Origin: a bacterium
GTDB taxonomy: Bacteria > Actinomycetota > Acidimicrobiia > Spongiisociales > Spongiisociaceae
DNA length: 39,719 nucleotides
NCBI GenBank assembly: GCA_028821575.1
Contig: JAPPFW010000029.1
Span: 216,814 to 256,532 of the forward strand
Direction of reading: 5' to 3'
The position numbers were made by a program, and so were the translations under genes. Numbering within the stretch: position 1 is the stretch's first letter; every line of letters begins with the position of its first letter. Below are positions 16,012 to 24,456 of the stretch, one piece after another. The notes beneath the pieces were generated by a model. The model had not been told where the DNA came from and searched no databases. It was given only the letters and a program-made list of their open reading frames with translations.

Positions 16012-16815
16012 TCAGGCCTGGATCAGGTCCTCCACCGCGGTCCGATACGCCCTCGCCAGCAGTGCGGTCACCGGGCCGGGTTCGAACCTGTGCTCGCCCA
16101 CGGACACGACGGGCAGTACTTCTTTCACCGACGAGAGGATTGCTATCTCATCGGCGCCCAGTATCCGCTCCAGCGGGTAGTGGCCTTCTCGTATCGCCAG
16201 ACCGGCCTCGCCGGCATGACGGAGAGCTATTCGCCGTGTCACGGAGTCGAGTATGCCCAGGTCCAGGGAGGCCGTCTCGATGACGCCACGCACCACCCAG
16301 AGCACCGCAGAGGTGGGACCCTCCAGCACGGTCCCGTCCCTCGACAGGAGCAGGGCATCGTCGTATCCGGCTGCCTGAGATGTCCGGGTAGCCGCCACGT
16401 TGGGGGCGTACGACAGCGTCTTGACCCCAGCCAGATCCCAGGGTTCTCCGGCCGGATGCCAGGGCGCGGCCAATGGGAAGAGCCGGTACTCCGGGATGAT
16501 GTCAGGTAGGGGGGCGGACAGGACGTAGACGTTCGTACCCTCCTGGCCCAGCGACACGAAGATGCGGATCACTCCGTTGCCCTGCTCGGCGGCCACCTGG
16601 CGGGCCCACTCGCCTATGTAGGGGACGGGCGGGAGCGGGATACCCAGTGCCGAGGCCGACCGTGCCAGCCGGGCCAGGTGTTCGGCGAGACCGAAGAGTG
16701 CCCCTCCGTAGGAGCGCAGGGCCTCGAAGCAGCCGTCGCCGCGGGCCACCATCGGGTCGAAGATGGAAACGGATGGGGCTACGTTCCGGCCGTTGCGGAG
16801 GACGGGTGGACGCAT
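16012..16815 (-). CDS. Class IV PLP aminotransferase (PabC / BCAT-like)
   Basis: A 267-residue fold-type IV aminotransferase or lyase. It has the expected N-terminal RNGRNVAPSVSIFDPMVARG, then DGCFEALRSYGG, the likely Schiff-base lysine in GVKTLSYAPNV and the cofactor-phosphate region EGPTSAVLWVVRG. Family members include 4-amino-4-deoxychorismate lyase (PabC, folate synthesis), branched-chain aminotransferase and D-amino-acid transaminase. The position at the end of an aroF-tyrA-nadE unit favours PabC, but the sequence alone does not decide. ATG 16815 lies one base after the nadE stop codon (TGACATG), implying coupled translation; an upstream ATG at 16836 is less likely. Confidence 0.8.
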   Translation of the reverse strand: MRPPVLRNGRNVAPSVSIFDPMVARGDGCFEALRSYGGALFGLAEHLARLARSASALGIPLPPVPYIGEWARQVAAEQGNGVIRIFVSLGQEGTNVYVLSAPLPDIIPEYRLFPLAAPWHPAGEPWDLAGVKTLSYAPNVAATRTSQAAGYDDALLLSRDGTVLEGPTSAVLWVVRGVIETASLDLGILDSVTRRIALRHAGEAGLAIREGHYPLERILGADEIAILSSVKEVLPVVSVGEHRFEPGPVTALLARAYRTAVEDLIQA

Positions 16816-16816
16816 G

Positions 16817-18529
16817 TCAGCCACGACGCCATCCATTGGTGATGGGGAGTCGGCGATCGCGGCCGAAGGCCTTGGCGGTGATCTTGACGCCCGGCGGCGC
16901 CTGGCGGCGCTTGTACTCGTTGCGGTCGACCATGCGGGCCACTCTCGTCACCAGACCCCTGTCGTAGCCGGACGCCACTATGTCGTCCACCGAACGGTCA
17001 TCCTCGATGTAGGCCGCCAGAACAGGGTCGAGGAGGTCGTAAGGGGGAAGGCTGTCGGTATCGACCTGCCCGGGCCGCAACTCGGCGGAAGGAGCCTTGC
17101 TAAGCGTCGCCTCCGGGATCACCGGACTCCGGAGATTGCGCCACCGGGCAAGCTCGTAGACCCTGGTCTTGAACACGTCCTTCAGTACGGCGTAGCCACC
17201 TGCCATGTCGCCGTACAAGGTAGCGTAACCCACCGCCATCTCGGACTTGTTACCCGTTGCCATCACCATCTCCCCATGCTTGTTGGAGATGCCCATCAAT
17301 AGGGTTCCACGGATCCGGGGCTGGAGGTTCTCCTCGGCCACTCCGAACTCAGTACCGGCGAACTGCCCCGCCAGAGCAGTTTCGTACTCGGCGTACAGGT
17401 CGGCGATGGCGATCTGCTCGAACCGGATCCCCAGTTGGCGGGCAAGGTCCTCCGAATCTCCCACCGAACCGCCGGAGCTGAATTTGGAGGGCATCGTCAC
17501 ACCCCGTACCGCATCCGGTCCCAGCGCATCGGCTGCGATGACCGCAGTCAGGGCCGAGTCGATGCCACCCGACAACCCGACCACCACTCTCGAGAAGCCA
17601 TTCTTCCGCACGTAGTCGCGCAGGCCCAGCGTGAGGGCTCGATAGATCTCCTCCAGGCTGCCAAGAGGAGCCACGCGCCGCGGGGACACCGGCTCTGACG
17701 GCGCGACGAGGGGCGCAGTTCGAACGACAGTGGCAGGAGTGGCAGGTCTTGCGCGCTCCCGGGGGTGCACATCCACAACGAAACGGATCTCCTCGAACGA
17801 AGGCGCCCTGTACTGGAGCGAACCCTCCCGATCCACCACCATGGAACCGCCGTCGAAGACCAGTTCGTCCTGGCCTCCCACCAGATTCAGGTAGACGACC
17901 GGCACACCGGAGCTGGCAGCCTCCCGGTGGATGTGGTGGGCCCGCTGCGAGTCCTTCGAGATCTGGAAGGGTGATCCGTTCACGTTGAGCAGGATCTGTG
18001 CCCCGGCCGCGGCCTGCCGGGAGGGGGGACCGCCCGGCACCCAGATGTCCTCGCAGATCGAGACGCCCACCGTCACACCGCCGACGTCCCAGACGGCTCC
18101 GGGTCGAGTTCCCGGCGCGAAGTACCTCTCCTCGTCGAACACCCCGTAGTTGGGCAGCAGCACCTTGTGATAGATGCCCCGCACGCGGCCTCGGTGAAGG
18201 AGCGCGGCAGCATTGGCTACCTCTCGGGGAAGCGCATCTACCTTGGCCCCGCGGTCGCTGTCAGACCGATCCACGAAACCGACCACGGTCACGGTCTCGC
18301 CGGCACGTGCTGCCAAACCCTCCAAAACATCCAGATTGGCGTCGACGAAGGCCCGCCTCATGACCAGGTCCTCGGGTGGATAGCCGGGGATCGCCAGCTC
18401 GGGGAGCATGAGAACGTCGGCGCGGTGGGACTCCGCCCAGTCCATCGAATCGAGAATGCGCGCCGCGTTGTAGTCGAGATCGCCGACCCTCAAGTTGATC
18501 TGCGCGCCGGCCACCCTGATCGTTGTCAT
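16817..18529 (-). CDS. nadE: Glutamine-dependent NAD+ synthetase
   Basis: A 570-residue two-domain enzyme that amidates deamido-NAD to NAD+ using glutamine. Residues ~1-255 are a nitrilase-fold amidase with the Glu-Lys-Cys triad in LMLPELAIPGYPPED, YHKVLLPNYGVFDEE and VGVSICEDIWVPGG. Residues ~280-570 are the synthetase with the ATP pyrophosphatase loop VVGLSGGIDSALTAV and the conserved TGNKSEMAVGYATLYGDMAG. The frame stays open to 18754, but that extension is Arg/Ser-rich and lies opposite tyrA; ATG 18529 opens directly into the nitrilase domain (MTTIRVAGAQINLRVGD). Confidence 0.93.
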   Translation of the reverse strand: MTTIRVAGAQINLRVGDLDYNAARILDSMDWAESHRADVLMLPELAIPGYPPEDLVMRRAFVDANLDVLEGLAARAGETVTVVGFVDRSDSDRGAKVDALPREVANAAALLHRGRVRGIYHKVLLPNYGVFDEERYFAPGTRPGAVWDVGGVTVGVSICEDIWVPGGPPSRQAAAGAQILLNVNGSPFQISKDSQRAHHIHREAASSGVPVVYLNLVGGQDELVFDGGSMVVDREGSLQYRAPSFEEIRFVVDVHPRERARPATPATVVRTAPLVAPSEPVSPRRVAPLGSLEEIYRALTLGLRDYVRKNGFSRVVVGLSGGIDSALTAVIAADALGPDAVRGVTMPSKFSSGGSVGDSEDLARQLGIRFEQIAIADLYAEYETALAGQFAGTEFGVAEENLQPRIRGTLLMGISNKHGEMVMATGNKSEMAVGYATLYGDMAGGYAVLKDVFKTRVYELARWRNLRSPVIPEATLSKAPSAELRPGQVDTDSLPPYDLLDPVLAAYIEDDRSVDDIVASGYDRGLVTRVARMVDRNEYKRRQAPPGVKITAKAFGRDRRLPITNGWRRG

Positions 18530-18547
18530 GCACCGGAGTCTAGGAGG

Positions 18548-18584
18548 GTCAGTGGTGGATGGTGGATAGGCCACAAGCCACCTA
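18548..18584. repeat. Heptanucleotide tandem repeat at the tyrA 3' end
   Basis: Units GTCAGTG, GTGGATG, GTGGATA, then a 2-base slip and CCACAAG, CCACCTA. The last unit includes the tyrA stop codon (complement of CTA at 18582-18584). The GTGG and CCAC units are reverse-complement forms of one another and recur at 20752, 20999 and 26070. Confidence 0.7.
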
Positions 18585-19598
18585 CTCCAGGGTGAAGCCC
18601 TCCTTCTCGAGAGACTCCCGCAGCGCATCCGCCTCCACCGGGCGCACCGAGAGGGTGAGCACACCGCCTCCGCCGTGCAGGGCATGCCGTAGCTGCAGAT
18701 CCCGGATGTCGACCGCGCACTGCTCGAGAGCACGACCGACCGCGGCGATCTCACCCGGTCTGTCCTGGAGTACCACGCCCACCCTGATCTCCGGGGGCGC
18801 CATACCCCGACGTCTGGCCCGCGCCGACCGGATGCGGGCTGCCAGGGAGGCCGGATCGGCCCGTATCTCAGCCCTGGCCTCCTCGAGCTCCTCGATCATC
18901 CCGGTGATCGCCCGGCTCACATTGGCCTCGTTCGCAGCCAGCAACTCGGGCCACCAGCCCGGCTCCGAGGCCGCCACCCGGGTCAGGTCACGGAAGGATC
19001 CGGCCACCAGTTGCATGGCTCCGGGATCCCCGGCGGCGAGGTTGACGAGGGAGACCGCGATGACCTGCGGTAGGTGCGAGATGGCCGCTACGACCCGATC
19101 GTGCTCAGAAGCGGGCATGGCGTACGGGATCGCACCGACCGCCTCGACCATGCTCTCGACAATGGCCACATCCTCAGGGTCGGCGCCGTCCGGGCAGACG
19201 ATCCAGGCAGCTCCTCTGAAGAGCGCCGGCGTGGCGGCTGCGGGACCGGCTTGCTCTCTCCCAGCCATCGGATGCCCCGCCACGAGGCGTAGGTCGGGAG
19301 GCTTGGACTCCACCACCGGTACCTTGACCCCGGCAACATCGGTGACCAGCGCTGCGGTTCGCAATCCTCTCAGAGTTTCCAGCGTGGCACTCAGTGGACC
19401 GGCGAGCACGACCAACTCGGTGCCACTTACAGCCCAATCCAGGGCTTGGCGCGGATGATCGACCGCGCCCCGCTGAGTGGCCACCTCGAGGGCCGACGGA
19501 TCGGGATCCCACCCGGCAACCACCCACCCCACCTGACGGAGCGCCATCCCGAGAGACGCGCCGATCAGCCCTGTACCGAGAACGGCAGCGCTGCCCAT
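18582..19598 (-). CDS. tyrA: Prephenate dehydrogenase with ACT domain
   Basis: A 338-residue TyrA-family enzyme that oxidatively decarboxylates prephenate to 4-hydroxyphenylpyruvate on the way to tyrosine. The Rossmann start is AAVLGTGLIGASLGMAL. The family's catalytic His is in VAGHPMAGREQAGP, and HLPQVIAVSLVNLA is the helical domain signature. Residues ~265-338 read as an ACT regulatory domain (GVVLQDRPGEIAAVGRALEQ), which usually mediates tyrosine feedback. It lies between aroF and nadE on minus, consistent with one operon; heptamer repeats flank it at both ends. Confidence 0.92.
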   Translation of the reverse strand: MGSAAVLGTGLIGASLGMALRQVGWVVAGWDPDPSALEVATQRGAVDHPRQALDWAVSGTELVVLAGPLSATLETLRGLRTAALVTDVAGVKVPVVESKPPDLRLVAGHPMAGREQAGPAAATPALFRGAAWIVCPDGADPEDVAIVESMVEAVGAIPYAMPASEHDRVVAAISHLPQVIAVSLVNLAAGDPGAMQLVAGSFRDLTRVAASEPGWWPELLAANEANVSRAITGMIEELEEARAEIRADPASLAARIRSARARRRGMAPPEIRVGVVLQDRPGEIAAVGRALEQCAVDIRDLQLRHALHGGGGVLTLSVRPVEADALRESLEKEGFTLE

Positions 19599-19631
19599 GT
19601 CGAGTCAGATTGACCTAGGCGTAACGGTCAC

Positions 19632-19673
19632 CCGGTCACCGGCGACCAATCACCGACCACTGACCACCAACCA
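19632..19673. repeat. Heptanucleotide tandem repeat, 6 units (CCRRYCA)
   Basis: Six 7-nt units: CCGGTCA, CCGGCGA, CCAATCA, CCGACCA, CTGACCA, CCAACCA. The array fills most of the 76-bp spacer and ends one base before the aroF stop codon. Confidence 0.75.
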
Positions 19674-19674
19674 T

Positions 19675-20688
19675 CTAGATCGTGTAGTCGAGCGCAGCCG
19701 CCAGCGCCCGCATCTGGTCCATGAGTTCGGCGAACTCGTACGGCAACAGGGCCTGGTCACCGTCGACCTGGGCGGTCTCCGGTGCGGGATGCACATCGAC
19801 GATGAATCCATCGGCGCCGACCGCGATCGCGGCCCTCGCCAGGGGCGTGACCAGATGGCGCCGACCCGAGGAATGAGACGGGTCGATTATCACCGGCAGG
19901 TGGGACATCGCCTTGATGACCGGCGCCGCCGAGATGTCCAGGGTGTTGCGGGTACTCGTCTCGAAGGTGCGGATACCCCTCTCCACCATGATCACCTCGT
20001 GGTTGCCTTCCTTGTAGATGTACTCGGCGGCATTGAGCCACTCGTCCACGGTGGCGGTGAAGCCCCTCTTGAGCAGCACGGGCTTGTGCACTTTTCCCAC
20101 CTCGGATAGAAGTGCGAAGTTGGCCATGTTGCGGGTGCCGATGCGCAACATGTCGGCGTAACCGCTGATCATCTCGACATCACGAGGATCCAGCACTTCG
20201 GCGACGAACGGAAGGTCGAACTCCTCGCGTGCCTCCGCAAGAAGCTGCAAGCCTTCCTCGGCCAGCCCTTGGAATGAGAAGGGGCTGGTTCGGGGTTTGA
20301 AGGCGTCCCCTCTCAGGATGGTGGCTCCGGCATCGCGTACCGCCTCTGCGGTGCGGAACAGTTGATCACGGCTCTCGACAGCGCAAGGTCCCGCGATCGG
20401 CGCGAACACCCCGCCACCGATCTGTGCCGTGCGCACCTTGATCACGGTGTCCTCGGCCTGGAACTCACGAGCGACGAACTTGTACGGTTTCAACACCGGA
20501 ACCGCCCTCTCGACCCCGGGCATGGCGCCCCACGGCAACTGCTGGATACGCCCCCGATCACCGATCGCACCGATCACGGTACGGAGTTGCCCGGTAGATA
20601 TGTGAGCCTCCGAACCGATTTCCGCCAACCGGTGCACGACGCCATCGATCTGTTCCTGGTTGGCGCCCGGCTTCATGACGATGATCAT
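19675..20688 (-). CDS. aroF: 3-deoxy-7-phosphoheptulonate (DAHP) synthase, type I-beta
   Basis: A 337-residue first enzyme of the shikimate pathway, condensing phosphoenolpyruvate and erythrose 4-phosphate. An N-terminal ferredoxin-like/ACT-type regulatory domain (residues 1-70, MIIVMKPGANQEQIDGVV) precedes the KDO8P-synthase-like barrel. Barrel motifs include GPCAVESRDQLF, LRGDAFKPRTSPFSFQGL, VLLKRGFTATVDEWLNAAEY and DPSHSSGRRHLV. This layout is that of the Thermotoga/Bacillus type I-beta enzymes. ATG 20688 follows CCGGAGGG. As first gene of the aroF-tyrA-nadE-aminotransferase unit it would be transcribed from the 20.7-21.0 kb spacer. Confidence 0.93.
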   Translation of the reverse strand: MIIVMKPGANQEQIDGVVHRLAEIGSEAHISTGQLRTVIGAIGDRGRIQQLPWGAMPGVERAVPVLKPYKFVAREFQAEDTVIKVRTAQIGGGVFAPIAGPCAVESRDQLFRTAEAVRDAGATILRGDAFKPRTSPFSFQGLAEEGLQLLAEAREEFDLPFVAEVLDPRDVEMISGYADMLRIGTRNMANFALLSEVGKVHKPVLLKRGFTATVDEWLNAAEYIYKEGNHEVIMVERGIRTFETSTRNTLDISAAPVIKAMSHLPVIIDPSHSSGRRHLVTPLARAAIAVGADGFIVDVHPAPETAQVDGDQALLPYEFAELMDQMRALAAALDYTI

Positions 20689-20751
20689 TGTTCCCTCCGG
20701 AAGATGGCATGAGGATAGACCTCACATGGTCGGGCGTACCAACCCGAGGCG

Positions 20752-20786
20752 GTGGCTTGTGGATGGTGACTTGTGGCTCGTGGACC
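20752..20786. repeat. Heptanucleotide tandem repeat, 5 units (GTGRMYN)
   Basis: Five units: GTGGCTT, GTGGATG, GTGACTT, GTGGCTC, GTGGACC. This is the opposite-strand form of the CCACAAG-type arrays at 18571, 20999 and 26070. It lies 63 bases upstream of aroF. Confidence 0.8.
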
Positions 20787-20998
20787 GTTCACGGCACTAG
20801 GAGGGTGGTCCTAAACGAGGGTAGTAGCGGCCCGTCCCCCTCTGGTCAGGCACTATGTCAACGGTCGACGGCCCGCGAGGGGCTTCACACCACCCCTCTA
20901 GATGGTCAGTTCCAAGGGGTACAGGAATTGGCCAGTGGTAAGCGGCAAGTGGACTCGTACGCAACCTAGCTCTACGATCAGTTGATTATCGTTACTAT

Positions 20999-21019
20999 CC
21001 ACAAGCCACAAAGCCACTA
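20999..21019. repeat. Short heptanucleotide repeat at the DUF4332 gene 3' end
   Basis: CCACAAG, CCACAAA and a shifted GCCACTA. It ends two bases before the stop codon of the minus-strand gene at 21022. Confidence 0.6.
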
Positions 21020-21021
21020 AC

Positions 21022-21426
21022 TCACTGCTCCACCAGAGGCTGGAATGTCCGGGCCTCAGCCACCCATGCCTTCACACGCTCGAGGTTGGGCAACCGGCGA
21101 ACCATCCCCTGCCTGCCATTGACCTGGACCATCATCGCGAATAGCGTGTCCGGGTCCCGGGTACTCAACTCCTGGGCGGTGGACACGCCGGCCGCGCTCA
21201 GCAAATCCACGTATCTTGTTCCCAGTCCCCTGATTCTCATGAGGTCGATTCGTAACACCAGCTCGAGCAGTTCCCGCTCGTTGACGGACAATCGCTCGGC
21301 CAGATCGGCCCTTCCCTCTAGGGTTGCCGCTCTACGGAGCAACGCCTCCGTGGTCCTGATACCTGATCGACGGAACCGACGCGCATGCGACAGACCGATG
21401 CCACCCACAGCGTCGATCGCAGCCAT
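21022..21426 (-). CDS. DUF4332-type helix-hairpin-helix protein
   Basis: A 134-residue protein with two helix-hairpin-helix-like segments. The first is IDAVGGIGLSHARRFRRSG followed by IRTTEALLRR; the second is IRGLGTRYVDLLSAAGVSTA followed by QELSTRDPDTL. This matches the DUF4332 family, whose function is not established but which resembles the nucleic-acid-binding HhH repeats of DNA repair enzymes. GGAGGAGG lies ~10 bases before the ATG. It follows the MobA-like gene in the same direction at 133 bp and may be an unrelated tail of the cox cluster. Confidence 0.75.
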   Translation of the reverse strand: MAAIDAVGGIGLSHARRFRRSGIRTTEALLRRAATLEGRADLAERLSVNERELLELVLRIDLMRIRGLGTRYVDLLSAAGVSTAQELSTRDPDTLFAMMVQVNGRQGMVRRLPNLERVKAWVAEARTFQPLVEQ

Positions 21427-21559
21427 CTAAGCGAGGTCCTCCTCCGGAATTGCTAAATACGCCGGTAACAAAAATGCGCCAGACAGGCCCATCCCAGGCA
21501 ACCGAAGGCTAATTGGTCGGGTGCCTCCCGGTCCAACCGGAACCGCTGGACGGCCTGAC

Positions 21560-22150
21560 TCAGCCGTGGAGATCATCGAGATCCTCCTGCGTGTCGATAT
21601 CACGAGGGGCCGTCTCGGCAACCAGAACTTCCTCGACCCACTCGGGATGGGCCAGGAACAGGTTGCGCGCCCCCAGGTCACCTGCCACTCCGGCGATGAG
21701 GCGCGGCCAGAGGGAACGGTCGACCAGAACAGGATGGCCCCTTACGAACCTGTACCGGGGTATCACCACCGGACGGCCGCACCTCCGGCCGGCTTCGAGG
21801 AGTCTCGGGATCACACCGTCTGGGACGAGCGGCTGATCGCCTAACGCGATCAGGGCCCGCTCAGCCGTCCTGTCCCCAATCAGCGCGTCCAGGCCGGCCC
21901 GGAGCGAGGAAGCCACGCCTTCCGCCCAGTCCAGATTCTCGACCACGGTGGATTGGGAGAGATCGACCGTCTCCATGATCTGTTCCGCCCTGGACCCGAG
22001 CACGACGTACACCGATTGCACCTGGGGCCAACCGCGGACTCGCTCCACCACATGCTCGAGGAGAGGCCTGCCCTGCCAGACGGCCAGTTGCTTGGGCGCG
22101 CCGAAACGCTTCGACTCCCCCGCAGCAAGGATCAAGGCGGCGGTACTCAT
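21560..22150 (-). CDS. MobA/MocA-like molybdenum cofactor nucleotidyltransferase
   Basis: A 196-residue nucleotidyltransferase of the MobA/MocA (CTP:molybdopterin cytidylyltransferase) family. The signature LILAAGESKRFGAPKQL binds the NTP, and ALGDQPLVPDGVIPRLL is the second conserved motif. In this family MocA makes the cytosine-dinucleotide form of the molybdenum cofactor needed by CO dehydrogenase/xanthine-oxidase-type enzymes. Its location at the end of a cox gene cluster, 49 bp after xdhC, supports that role. ATG 22150 is the start. Confidence 0.85.
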   Translation of the reverse strand: MSTAALILAAGESKRFGAPKQLAVWQGRPLLEHVVERVRGWPQVQSVYVVLGSRAEQIMETVDLSQSTVVENLDWAEGVASSLRAGLDALIGDRTAERALIALGDQPLVPDGVIPRLLEAGRRCGRPVVIPRYRFVRGHPVLVDRSLWPRLIAGVAGDLGARNLFLAHPEWVEEVLVAETAPRDIDTQEDLDDLHG

Positions 22151-22199
22151 CGCGGATGTGGCGGGCGAGGCGTTGCGTACCCGGTCGGCGCCGGGCCGG

Positions 22200-22985
22200 T
22201 CATAGGTCTCCCTCGTCCTCCGTGCGCTGGAGGTGTATCCTGCCCGGCCTGCCCACCAACGACTCGCCCGAGCCCGATCCGTAGCGAACCTGGATCATCT
22301 CCGCGAGGATCGACACCGCCACCTCGCCGGGCTGCTCGGCCCCGATGTCGAGTCCCACCGGACCATGGATGCGGGCGATCTGGCTCTCGTCGAACCCGGC
22401 GGCTCTCAGGCGTTCGACACGTCGGCGGTGGGTCCGGCGGCTCCCCATCACCCCGATGTACTTGGCCGGGCTCGGCAGCACGAGGGGCAGGACCGGATCC
22501 TCGAAGCGAGCATCGTGGCTGAGCAGCACGACGTAGGTGCGGGCATCGACCTGCAGCCGGTCGGCTACCTCCTCCGGCCACCCGACGATGACGCGCTCGG
22601 CTTCAGGGAAGCGCTCTTCGGTGGTGAAGAAGGGCCTTGCGTCGTTGACGATCACGCGGAACCCGAGTCCGTGGGCCATCTTGCACAGCTCCTGGGCGAT
22701 GTGAACAGCGCCGAAGATGATCAGTTGAGGCTGCGGGGCGACGGTCTCGATGTATACCTCGCGGTCCCCGTAGGTCAGGGTGCGGCTCTGCTCGCGGTCC
22801 ATGAGGCTGCCTGCATCGGAGCCCACGTCGGCGACGATATCGCCCGGAATGGCGCCGGCTACCAGCCCGTCGGCCCGATCCAGCACGCCCTTGGTGCCCG
22901 TATCGGGGCCGTCCACGACGGTGATCACCGCCCCGAGCTTCTCCGCCTCGACCAGGTGTCGAACTGCTCGCAGCGGGCTCACCAT
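22200..22985 (-). CDS. XdhC/CoxI family maturation factor, Rossmann-domain half
   Basis: A 261-residue protein equivalent to the C-terminal part of XdhC. An initial region ([20 protein letters not shown]) leads into an NAD-binding Rossmann unit ([32 protein letters not shown]) and the [18 protein letters not shown] and [20 protein letters not shown] motifs typical of XdhC_C. XdhC proteins bind molybdenum cofactor, promote its sulfuration and insert it into xanthine-dehydrogenase-family enzymes. ATG 22985 overlaps the stop of the preceding XdhC N-terminal-half gene. The frame remains open to 23129 but that extension is not XdhC-like. Confidence 0.88.
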   Translation of the reverse strand: MVSPLRAVRHLVEAEKLGAVITVVDGPDTGTKGVLDRADGLVAGAIPGDIVADVGSDAGSLMDREQSRTLTYGDREVYIETVAPQPQLIIFGAVHIAQELCKMAHGLGFRVIVNDARPFFTTEERFPEAERVIVGWPEEVADRLQVDARTYVVLLSHDARFEDPVLPLVLPSPAKYIGVMGSRRTHRRRVERLRAAGFDESQIARIHGPVGLDIGAEQPGEVAVSILAEMIQVRYGSGSGESLVGRPGRIHLQRTEDEGDL

Positions 22986-23287
22986 TGTTCCACGAACACC
23001 TGGATCGTCCCGCCGCATGCCAAGCCCACCTCGAAGGCGTCCTCGTCGGCGATGCCGTAGGTCACCAGCCGCGGTCGTCCCGACTGCAACACCTCTTGGG
23101 CATGCAGGAAAACATCGTTCTCCACACATCCCCCACTCACCGACCCCTCCATGTCACCGGCGGACGACACGAGGAACTTGGCTCCCTCCGGCCGGGGCGC
23201 CGACCCCTTGACCCTCACAACTGTCGCCACGGCGACCTGCTTGCCTTCTCCGGTCCATCGGTCGTAAACCTTCAGCGCATCCTTCAT
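22979..23287 (-). CDS. XdhC/CoxI family N-terminal domain as separate gene
   Basis: A 102-residue protein consisting only of the XdhC/CoxI N-terminal domain: [20 protein letters not shown], then [20 protein letters not shown] and [16 protein letters not shown]. In many bacteria this domain and the Rossmann domain form one XdhC polypeptide; here they are two overlapping cistrons (overlap 22979-22985), expected to work together. ATG 23287 overlaps the coxE stop as ATGA, so the whole run is translationally coupled. Confidence 0.88.
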   Translation of the reverse strand: MKDALKVYDRWTGEGKQVAVATVVRVKGSAPRPEGAKFLVSSAGDMEGSVSGGCVENDVFLHAQEVLQSGRPRLVTYGIADEDAFEVGLACGGTIQVFVEQW

Positions 23288-24438
23288 GAAGCCCACGCTC
23301 CTCGTCTCGCAGTTGGTTTAGGTGTTGCAGGGATCGACTCTAGGAGACGAACCACCCCGGCGAGGTCCGTCAACCTGGCCGCCGGGAGGAAGTCATCCAC
23401 ATAAGGCAGCGCGGCCTTCAGGCCCCGCGTCTCCGGCGAGTATCCCTCGCGGCCCGCCAGCGGGTTGAGCCAGATCGTCCGATGCACCGAGCGGGAGAAT
23501 CGTGCCATCTCCCGGCTCAGCAGCCCAGGGTCGCCACGGTCCCATCCATCGCTGATGATCATCCCGATGGGACCGCCACGGGCCACCCGCCTGCTCCAGT
23601 GCCTGTTATAGGTCTCCAGCGCCTCCCCGATCCGGGTGCCCCCAGACCAATCGTGAACGCTTCCGGCCACCAGGCGCAGCGCCATCGCCGGGTCGCGCCG
23701 CCGGAGTTCATGGGTGATGCGCGTCAGCCGGGTGGAGAAAACGAAGGTCTCGACCCGTCCCATCCGGGCAGGCGCCGAATGGGCGAAGTAGAGGAGCATC
23801 TCGACGTACTTCTCCATCGATCCGCTCACGTCGGCGACGATCACCATCGGCCGGCGCCGCGGCTTCCGCGACCGGAACTCCAACTCTATGAGTTCGCTCC
23901 TGGGACCCACCGCGTTGCGCAGGGTGCGCCTCATATCGGGCCGGCGACCTCGCGAGTCCGCCAGCCACCGCCGGCTCAGCGCCTCGGCCGGCCTCCACAC
24001 CATCGCAGCGATCATCCGGCGCACCTCGGAGATCTCGTCGGGGGTCAGGTCGCCGAAGTCCCGGGTGCCGAGGCGTTCGCTGTACGACGCGCCCAGTTGC
24101 TCGCTGCTCTCGCGGACCTCCTCCTCATCCGACCCGCCCTCGGGAGCGAGCACCGGTAGGTAGGACTGGACCATCTGGTCGGACTCGGCGTCGGCGGTCG
24201 GCGGCCTGGGCGCACCTCTCCCGAAGAAGAGATCGAAGGCTTCGTCGAAGACAGGCAACTGGTCGGGTCGGGTGACCACCAGGCACCTGAAGCCCGCCCG
24301 GACATCCCTCACGTTGTCGAGGCCGAGCAGGCGCGCCGCGGTGAGGAGGTCCATTCCGATTGGCGGAGTCACCTCGAGGCCCTTGGCCCGGAGGTACCGG
24401 CCGAAGTGGATGACGTTCTGGGCGAACACACCGGCCAT
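23284..24438 (-). CDS. coxE: CoxE-like von Willebrand factor A protein
   Basis: A 384-residue VWA protein of the CoxE family. The MIDAS metal site is visible as [16 protein letters not shown] (DxSxS) in the C-terminal half; [17 protein letters not shown] and [19 protein letters not shown] are the typical following motifs. The N-terminal part ([20 protein letters not shown]) is characteristic of CoxE. In Oligotropha, CoxD (AAA ATPase) and CoxE work in assembling the CuSMoO2 site of CO dehydrogenase; for a form II enzyme the exact role is inferred. It lies 18 bp after coxD. Confidence 0.88.
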   Translation of the reverse strand: MAGVFAQNVIHFGRYLRAKGLEVTPPIGMDLLTAARLLGLDNVRDVRAGFRCLVVTRPDQLPVFDEAFDLFFGRGAPRPPTADAESDQMVQSYLPVLAPEGGSDEEEVRESSEQLGASYSERLGTRDFGDLTPDEISEVRRMIAAMVWRPAEALSRRWLADSRGRRPDMRRTLRNAVGPRSELIELEFRSRKPRRRPMVIVADVSGSMEKYVEMLLYFAHSAPARMGRVETFVFSTRLTRITHELRRRDPAMALRLVAGSVHDWSGGTRIGEALETYNRHWSRRVARGGPIGMIISDGWDRGDPGLLSREMARFSRSVHRTIWLNPLAGREGYSPETRGLKAALPYVDDFLPAARLTDLAGVVRLLESIPATPKPTARRGAWAS

Positions 24439-24456
24439 CAGCGACAGACCACTACA

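Larger units (their letters stand above)
20689..21021. other. 333-bp intergenic spacer upstream of aroF
   Basis: No gene is supported here. It holds two heptamer arrays (20752-20786 and 20999-21019) and, reading towards aroF, a TTGACA hexamer near 20860 without a convincing -10 partner. A TATCCT-like box lies about 25 bases before the aroF ATG. A promoter for aroF is expected in this interval but I cannot place it firmly. I see no leader peptide or attenuator. Confidence 0.5.

Noticed and set aside
18530..18754. 75-residue N-terminal extension of nadE
   Set aside because: Arg/Ser-rich sequence opposite tyrA; the nitrilase domain begins right at ATG 18529.
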